Origin: Bacteriovoracaceae bacterium UBA4097
GTDB lineage: Bacteria; Bdellovibrionota; Bacteriovoracia; Bacteriovoracales; Bacteriovoracaceae
Direction of reading: 5' to 3'
DNA length: 16,645 nucleotides
Assembly (NCBI GenBank): GCA_002381765.1
Contig: DFXX01000025.1
Location: 22,676-39,320 of the forward strand
In this document: one piece after another, positions 13,924 through 16,645 of the stretch
Layout: the number at the start of each line of letters is the position of its first letter
Position numbering within the stretch: the stretch's first letter is position 1
Position numbers and translations under genes: made by a program
The notes under the pieces: model-generated
Told to the model about the DNA's origin: nothing
The model's database searches: none
What the model saw: the letters and a program-made list of their open reading frames with translations, nothing else

Positions 13924-15306
13924 ATGAAGGCCAGAGTTTTTAATCACGGACAAGTTTGTCTCTCTCTCATTTTTTGTCTTTTCTTAACATCTTGTAATAA
14001 AGATGACTTCTTCGAAAAAGAATTTTTGGAAAATCCATTCCAGGAACCAACTACCACAGGAACGGTTAACAGTGGGGAGCAAGGTGGCTCAACTTCTGGA
14101 ACGGATGCTGGCACTCAAGGTGGAGTGGATGGTGGGGTAAATGGTGGTACATCAGGAAGTACCACCGGTGGCTCCACTACTGGCGGAACAGATGGATCTA
14201 CTACCGGTGGAACAGATGGATCTACTACCGGTGGAACAGATGGATCTACTACCGGTGGAGTAACAGGAGGTTCAACTACTGGTGGAACAACAGGAGGTTC
14301 TACAGGGGGTACAACTGGCGGGTCAACTGGAGGATCGACTGGTTGTAGCAACAATGGCCATGGGAATAACATGGACGGAGTGGATAGTTCGAATCCAGGA
14401 AACGGTCAGGGAGGACCCAATGGCTCTATCGATCAGTCAGGGAACCTTGATGATGAAATGAAAGGTTGTGGAACACCAGTGAAGGAAGTTTTCCAACAGT
14501 CTAACGACACTAAGAAAATCGACATTGTTTGGGTTATCGATAACTCAGGTTCAATGGCAGATGAGCAACATGCTCTTGGTGTTAACTTCAATGCCTTTAT
14601 TCAGGATTTCATTCACCGTAATGTTGACTTCAGAATGGCCATTACAACTACTGACACTACAAGTAGAAATAATGGTCTGATGGTCTCAGGAAGCCTTGAG
14701 AAGCTGAACTCCCAAGCTGCTCAAAGCAACCCAACCCGTTTCATGGATGATTTCAGAAATATGGTGAAAGTAGGTACTCGTGGTTCTGGTAGTGAGAAAG
14801 GTCTAGAAGCTTCGGAAGGCTTCATGAATAGATATTCTCAAACTTTCCTTAGACCAGAAGCTTACCTTGCAGTGGTGATAATATCTGACGAAGAAGATCA
14901 GTCTCCGAAGTCACCAACTGAGTATACTGATTATCTCAAGAGCTTTAAGTCAGAAGCCGGTCTGGTTAAGGTTTATTCCATCGTGGATGTAAATAGAACC
15001 AATAGTGGAAATGGAATTGCTACTGGTTATGAGCGTTATGCTAAAGCTTCCCAAAGCACCGCTGGGGTAGTGGGTAATATCAGAGACGATTTTTATCATG
15101 TATTGAACTCGATGGGTGAATCTCTAATAAATCTTTTAGATAGTTTTGCACTTGCCGATGAGCCTATACAAGGAACTTTAAAAGTGAAGATAAATGGGGT
15201 TGAGGTAAACGATTATACCTACGACTCTGCTTCTCACTCGATTAAATTTGATCAGGGATCTCTGCCTCCAGTAGGAGCTGAGATTGAGGTTAGCTACCTT
15301 AAATAG
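13924..15306 (+). CDS. vWA-domain surface lipoprotein with Gly/Ser/Thr-rich stalk (CglB-like?)
   Basis: This exported lipoprotein has a signal peptide ending in the lipobox LTSC (21-24), so Cys24 would be lipidated; Asn25 follows, not an inner-membrane Asp. A low-complexity Gly/Ser/Thr stalk (about 45-140) carries repeats of GGSTTGGTD type. A von Willebrand A domain follows (about 196-405), with the metal-ion (MIDAS) motif VIDNSGSM (Asp206, Ser208, Ser210) and the further acidic site IISDEEDQ. A C-terminal region of about 45 residues (GTLKVKINGVEV onward) looks like a small beta-sandwich. vWA domains bind protein or surface ligands through a metal ion. The ATG at 13924 has AGGAG 7 bases upstream. 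It heads an operon with an OM barrel (17-base gap) and a TPR protein. This set resembles the CglB adhesin with Glt OM proteins of Myxococcus; the match is by architecture only. Confidence 0.83.
   Translation: MKARVFNHGQVCLSLIFCLFLTSCNKDDFFEKEFLENPFQEPTTTGTVNSGEQGGSTSGTDAGTQGGVDGGVNGGTSGSTTGGSTTGGTDGSTTGGTDGSTTGGTDGSTTGGVTGGSTTGGTTGGSTGGTTGGSTGGSTGCSNNGHGNNMDGVDSSNPGNGQGGPNGSIDQSGNLDDEMKGCGTPVKEVFQQSNDTKKIDIVWVIDNSGSMADEQHALGVNFNAFIQDFIHRNVDFRMAITTTDTTSRNNGLMVSGSLEKLNSQAAQSNPTRFMDDFRNMVKVGTRGSGSEKGLEASEGFMNRYSQTFLRPEAYLAVVIISDEEDQSPKSPTEYTDYLKSFKSEAGLVKVYSIVDVNRTNSGNGIATGYERYAKASQSTAGVVGNIRDDFYHVLNSMGESLINLLDSFALADEPIQGTLKVKINGVEVNDYTYDSASHSIKFDQGSLPPVGAEIEVSYLK
14191..14259 (+). repeat. 24-base tandem repeat, about 2.9 perfect copies
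   Basis: The unit GATGGATCTACTACCGGTGG plus AACA is repeated without change from 14191 to 14259, encoding DGSTTGGT. A diverged earlier copy covers 14167-14190, and looser Gly/Thr/Ser repeats continue to about 14343. The unit is a multiple of three, so copy-number change keeps the frame and alters stalk length. Confidence 0.9.
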
Positions 15307-15323
15307 GAATTCATGAGGGACGT

Positions 15324-16022
15324 ATGTTAAAAATTACAATTCTAGCTGCTACGATGATGCTGTTTATGACCAAGGAAACCCACGCCGGAGAGAAGTCGTT
15401 ATACGACTTCCTCTGGCTGGATCCAGATAAGAAAGTATACGTTCTTCAGAACAAGCTCTATGAGAAAAAACACACAGTCTATATGGATGTGGGATACATG
15501 GCCAACTACACTTCGAAGTTTCAGGATACCAGTGGGTATCAGCTTAAGGGTGGCTTCTTCTTCACTGAAGAGTGGGGTGTGGAGTTATTTTACCAGGTGT
15601 ATAACAACACTAATAATGACGACTATCGAAATGTGAGATTGGTAAATAATGCTGAACCATTTATCAGAAGACCTAACAGCACTTATGGGGCATTGATAAC
15701 CTGGGCCCCTTTCTACGGGAAGATCAATACCTTCAACCAGATCTTCTACTTTGATTGGGCATTTGCTGCGGGTCTGGCAAAAGTAAATGTTGAAAGTAAC
15801 ATCAATAATGTTAGAAATCCCACTCAAGACTCAAAGTTTGAGAAAGAGAACTATACAGGTGCCGTCCTAAAGTCCAACTTGAAGTTCCATCTTAAAGAGA
15901 ACATTCACCTAGGTATTGAGTACATGAATACTTACTACCGCGCTCCCGGACCTAAGAATCCAAAGTCGGACAGCCTTCGCACCAACACTGATATTATTTT
16001 AAGTATCGGTTTCTCTTACTAA
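15324..16022 (+). CDS. Outer-membrane beta-barrel protein (Myxococcus/Bdellovibrio type, GltA/GltB-like?)
   Basis: This 232-residue protein has a signal peptide (cleavage probably after THA, residue 21) and then alternating amphipathic strands rich in Tyr, Phe and Asn. It fits the small outer-membrane barrel domain common in myxobacteria and Bdellovibrio: an N-terminal lead-in (KSLYDFLWLDPDKKVYVLQN), strands such as VYMDVGYMANYTS and GYQLKGGFFF, and a last strand ending in IILSIGFSY with a C-terminal aromatic residue, the usual BAM signal. The ATG at 15324 has GAGGG 4 bases upstream. It lies 17 bases after the vWA lipoprotein gene and 9 before the TPR gene, so the three are one operon. In Myxococcus, barrels of this kind (GltA, GltB) anchor the gliding adhesin; that role here is inferred. 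Confidence 0.82.
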   Translation: MLKITILAATMMLFMTKETHAGEKSLYDFLWLDPDKKVYVLQNKLYEKKHTVYMDVGYMANYTSKFQDTSGYQLKGGFFFTEEWGVELFYQVYNNTNNDDYRNVRLVNNAEPFIRRPNSTYGALITWAPFYGKINTFNQIFYFDWAFAAGLAKVNVESNINNVRNPTQDSKFEKENYTGAVLKSNLKFHLKENIHLGIEYMNTYYRAPGPKNPKSDSLRTNTDIILSIGFSY

Positions 16023-16031
16023 GGCCCCAAC

Positions 16032-16645
16032 ATGAAAATTTCATTAATCATAGCAATGACTTTGTTCATCTCTTCTGCCTGGGCCGCCAATCCTAAGACG
16101 CTCTCCCAGAAGTTAGAAGATAAGAAGTACTATTATTCGGCATTGAACGAGTTCTTTAAAGAAACTTACCAAAGAGAAATCACTAAAGATGATCTCACCC
16201 GGCTTGAGGAGCTTCTCTTCTTTACGGGGATTGAGCTTTTAGAGGACTACGAGCCATCCATGCTTTCTCGTTTTCCATCTTCCTCAACCCGCTTTATTCT
16301 TGGTCGCCGACAAATGCAGGCCAAGCAGTATAATAAGGCGTTGGAATACTTTAATAAAATTCACCCGGATCATCGTTATTATCCGGAAGGAAAGCTTCTT
16401 GAGTCTCAGATCTATAATCAATTAGGGAAGAGAAAAGAAGAAAATGATGCTGTCGAGGGATGTCTAAAGAGTTCGGAAAAAAATGAGGCTTCCAATAGTA
16501 GTGAGAAGATTAAGCGCTACTATCGAATGGTTTATGAAGTTTGTCTTGTGAATAAGGCAAGACAACTCTTCAAGGAAGGAAAGAATGAGGAGTCGCTAAA
16601 GGCCTATAACAGAATTCCCAAAGTCTCTTATAAGTGGCCATACCT
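16032..16645 (+). CDS. Exported TPR protein, partial at right edge (GltC-like?)
   Basis: The frame opens with ATG at 16032 and is still open at the window end (204 complete codons). A signal peptide is clear (MKISLIIAMTLFISSAWA), so the protein is periplasmic. The rest is helical with tetratricopeptide-like repeats, for example RQMQAKQYNKALEYFNKI, then KLLESQIYNQLGK, and near the edge ARQLFKEGKNEESLKAYNRI followed by YKWPY. TPR proteins scaffold protein complexes. Only a weak ribosome site (AAGG) precedes the start, 9 bases after the barrel gene stop. With its neighbours it matches the order lipoprotein adhesin, OM barrel, periplasmic TPR seen in Glt-type systems. The C-terminal part is outside the window. 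Confidence 0.8.
   Translation, partial: MKISLIIAMTLFISSAWAANPKTLSQKLEDKKYYYSALNEFFKETYQREITKDDLTRLEELLFFTGIELLEDYEPSMLSRFPSSSTRFILGRRQMQAKQYNKALEYFNKIHPDHRYYPEGKLLESQIYNQLGKRKEENDAVEGCLKSSEKNEASNSSEKIKRYYRMVYEVCLVNKARQLFKEGKNEESLKAYNRIPKVSYKWPY

Noticed and set aside
14191..14259. Possible CRISPR array
   Set aside because: The repeats are contiguous without spacers and are in frame within a coding stalk.
14115..14372. Open Pro/Val-rich frame antisense to the lipoprotein stalk
   Set aside because: It is the mirror of the Gly/Ser/Thr repeat; open frames opposite such repeats are expected.

Overview
The window looks like chromosomal core DNA from a Gram-negative predatory or delta-type bacterium, most plausibly Bdellovibrionota (Bacteriovorax/Peredibacter-like). 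The reasons are moderate AT content, an outer-membrane (OM) beta-barrel of the Myxococcus/Bdellovibrio kind beside a von Willebrand A (vWA) lipoprotein and a TPR protein, secreted proteins with clear signal peptides, and a housekeeping set (HrpB, TcdA, YchJ, PhhA) typical of that group. The taxon is an inference. I see no rRNA, tRNA, CRISPR array, insertion sequence, phage gene or att site.

Layout from left to right. Positions 1-2811 hold four leftward genes: the start of a gene that leaves the window, a secreted trypsin-like protease, phenylalanine 4-hydroxylase (phhA) and a PlsC-type acyltransferase. Reading rightward from 2919 is a DmeF-like cation-diffusion exporter with a His-rich loop; its end overlaps the end of the next gene. 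Positions 3841-7902 are leftward: an alpha/beta hydrolase, a single-domain response regulator and a 930-residue ABC1/UbiB-type kinase-like protein. A small DUF1653 gene (7928-8158) diverges from the hydrolase and converges on hrpB (8149-10461, leftward). hrpB in turn diverges from a rightward group: ychJ, a GreA/B-like gene coupled to it by a TGATG junction, and a small exported protein. Then come three overlapping leftward genes, tcdA, a MAPEG/YecN-like membrane protein and a YkvA-like protein (11942-13479). After a 444-base divergent intergenic region, a rightward operon begins at 13924: a vWA surface lipoprotein on a Gly/Ser/Thr stalk, an OM beta-barrel and a TPR protein cut by the window edge.

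The right-hand operon resembles the outer-membrane part of the Myxococcus gliding/adhesion apparatus (vWA lipoprotein adhesin CglB with GltA/GltB barrels and GltC TPR protein). It is the best candidate for an interesting system. The second is the oversized ABC1 protein, whose conserved motifs are altered and whose two long extensions I do not recognise; it lies in one transcriptional direction with an orphan receiver protein. The genes are tightly packed: two convergent pairs overlap at their 3' ends, and two divergent pairs have start codons only 25 and 70 bases apart.
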